From Natronomonas sp. (GTDB lineage: Archaea; Halobacteriota; Halobacteria; Halobacteriales; Haloarculaceae): 5,560 bases of DNA. The stretch lies in the NCBI GenBank assembly GCA_007135435.1, contig SLIW01000275.1:1-5560 (forward strand), read 5' to 3'. Below the pieces are notes generated by a model. It did not search any database. It was given only the letters and a program-made list of their open reading frames with translations, and was not told the origin of the DNA. Positions 4,844-5,560 of the stretch are shown here, one piece after another. Numbering within the stretch: position 1 is the first letter of the stretch; each line of letters starts with the position of its first letter. The position numbers and the translations under genes are program-made.

Positions 4844-5560
4844 ATGACGGACACGACGAAGCCGTCGACGCCCCGAGGAGTCGAAGCGGATGCTGAGGCT
4901 GAGGCGGAGGCGGAAGCGAGCGCAGACGCGGACGCAGAGACGGGGGCGGACGCCGGTGGCGAGGGGCGCCTCGACCGCGACGGGGAGGCAGAGCTGCAGG
5001 CCGCGGTGGAGGAGGCCGGCGAGATCGCCGAGGCCGTCGTCGAGAACATCCAGCGGGTCATCGTCGGCAAGGAGGAACCCATCGAGCACCTGGTGACGGC
5101 GCTGCTCGGCGGCGGCCACGTCCTCCTCGAGGACGTCCCCGGCGTCGGCAAGACCGTCCTCGCGCGGGCGGTCGCGGACTCCTTCGACTGCTCGTTCCGG
5201 AGGGTGCAGTTCACCCCGGACCTGCTCCCGGCGGACATCACCGGCGCCAACGTCTTCGACAAGTCGACGGGCGAGTTCGAGTTCCGCGCCGGGCCGGTGT
5301 TCGCCAACGTCGTCCTCGCCGACGAGATCAACCGGGCGCCGCCGAAGACCCAGGCGGCGCTCCTCGAGGCGATGGAGGAGGAGCAGGCGACCGTCGACGG
5401 CGAGTCCCACCCGATGCCGGACCCGTTCGTCGTCGTCGCGACGCAGAACTCCGTCGAGCGCGAGCAGACCTACGAGCTGCCGGTCGCCGAGCTCGACCGG
5501 TTCATGCTCAAGCTCCGCCTCGGATACCCGGAGGCCGACGAGGAGACGACCGTCATCGAC
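4844..5560 (+). CDS. MoxR-family AAA+ ATPase, 3' end outside the window
   Basis: The first 239 residues of a MoxR-type AAA+ chaperone ATPase are visible, and the frame is still open at base 5560. Such proteins act as ring-shaped ATPases that help mature or activate partner proteins, often DUF58/von Willebrand A proteins encoded next to them. Visible motifs: VIVGKEEPIEHLVTALL (about 73-89), Walker A EDVPGVGKT (96-104), the RVQFTPDLLPADITG MoxR signature (about 119-133), Walker B VVLADEIN with Asp160-Glu161, sensor 1 ATQN with Asn202, and the ELDRF arginine finger with Arg219. The N-terminus has an extra tail with an Ala-Glu/Asp dipeptide run (about 15-40). ATG 4844 is preferred because codon third positions turn G/C-rich there; in-frame ATG 4808 and GTG 4763 are possible alternatives. 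Family identification is very secure, the start is not. Confidence 0.9.
   Translation, partial: MTDTTKPSTPRGVEADAEAEAEAEASADADAETGADAGGEGRLDRDGEAELQAAVEEAGEIAEAVVENIQRVIVGKEEPIEHLVTALLGGGHVLLEDVPGVGKTVLARAVADSFDCSFRRVQFTPDLLPADITGANVFDKSTGEFEFRAGPVFANVVLADEINRAPPKTQAALLEAMEEEQATVDGESHPMPDPFVVVATQNSVEREQTYELPVAELDRFMLKLRLGYPEADEETTVID
4886..4960 (+). repeat. Alternating Ala-acidic codon repeat inside moxR
   Basis: A run of GCN-GAN codon pairs encodes alternating Ala and Glu/Asp (A-D-A-E-A-E-A-E-A-E-A-S-A-D-A-D-A-E, then a Gly-rich end) in the N-terminal tail. The 6-base periodicity suggests growth by slippage. It precedes the first conserved helix of the ATPase and is expected to be a disordered, acidic tail. 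Confidence 0.65.

Noticed and set aside
4706..5410. 234-codon minus-strand frame over moxR
   Set aside because: It is the antisense shadow of the certain MoxR ATPase and has no motif of its own.

Overview
The window looks like a haloarchaeal chromosome (class Halobacteria). The DNA is GC-rich with G/C-biased third codon positions. The predicted proteins are rich in Asp and Glu. The ribosomal proteins are of the archaeal/eukaryotic type, the secreted protein carries a Tat signal plus lipobox as is common in halophilic archaea, and several genes have a TATA-like element about 26-30 bases before the start codon, which suits leaderless transcripts. No species is claimed.

Layout. (1) 1-841, plus strand: the 3' part of the S12 gene (rpsL) and the complete S7 gene (rpsG), the end of the conserved archaeal ribosomal/RNA polymerase operon. 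(2) 990-2405, plus strand: a monocistronic Tat-exported lipoprotein of the PQQ-dependent glucose/sorbosone (aldose) dehydrogenase family, closed by a stem-loop over its stop codon. (3) 2484-3178, plus strand: a compact toxin-antitoxin operon with an AbrB/SpoVT-fold antitoxin and a PIN-domain toxin, the latter starting at TTG. Two GTATTAC palindromes in its promoter are good operator candidates. (4) 3213-4063, minus strand: a 250-residue protein with an HExxH metalloprotease motif. Copies of its own 3' end are tandemly repeated past its stop codon, and it has a probable leaderless promoter. (5) 4031-4843: about 0.8 kb with no convincing gene. It holds two strong hairpins, one followed on the minus strand by a T6 tract like an intrinsic terminator, then a field of degenerate repeats of the form GCGANCGNAGNGAGCG, then a plainer leader region. 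(6) 4844-5560, plus strand: the N-terminal part of a MoxR-type AAA+ ATPase that runs off the window, preceded by an unusual Ala/acidic dipeptide tract.

The genes do not form one pathway: translation, sugar oxidation at the cell surface, a toxin-antitoxin module, a putative protease and a MoxR chaperone are independent units. The parts most worth a second look are the gene-free 4071-4560 region with its orphan terminator-like hairpin and repeats, the vap-type operator, the gene-end duplications at 3213-3307, and the short leader ORFs that end in ATGA overlaps just before rpsG and moxR. I saw no tRNA, rRNA, CRISPR array or transposase.
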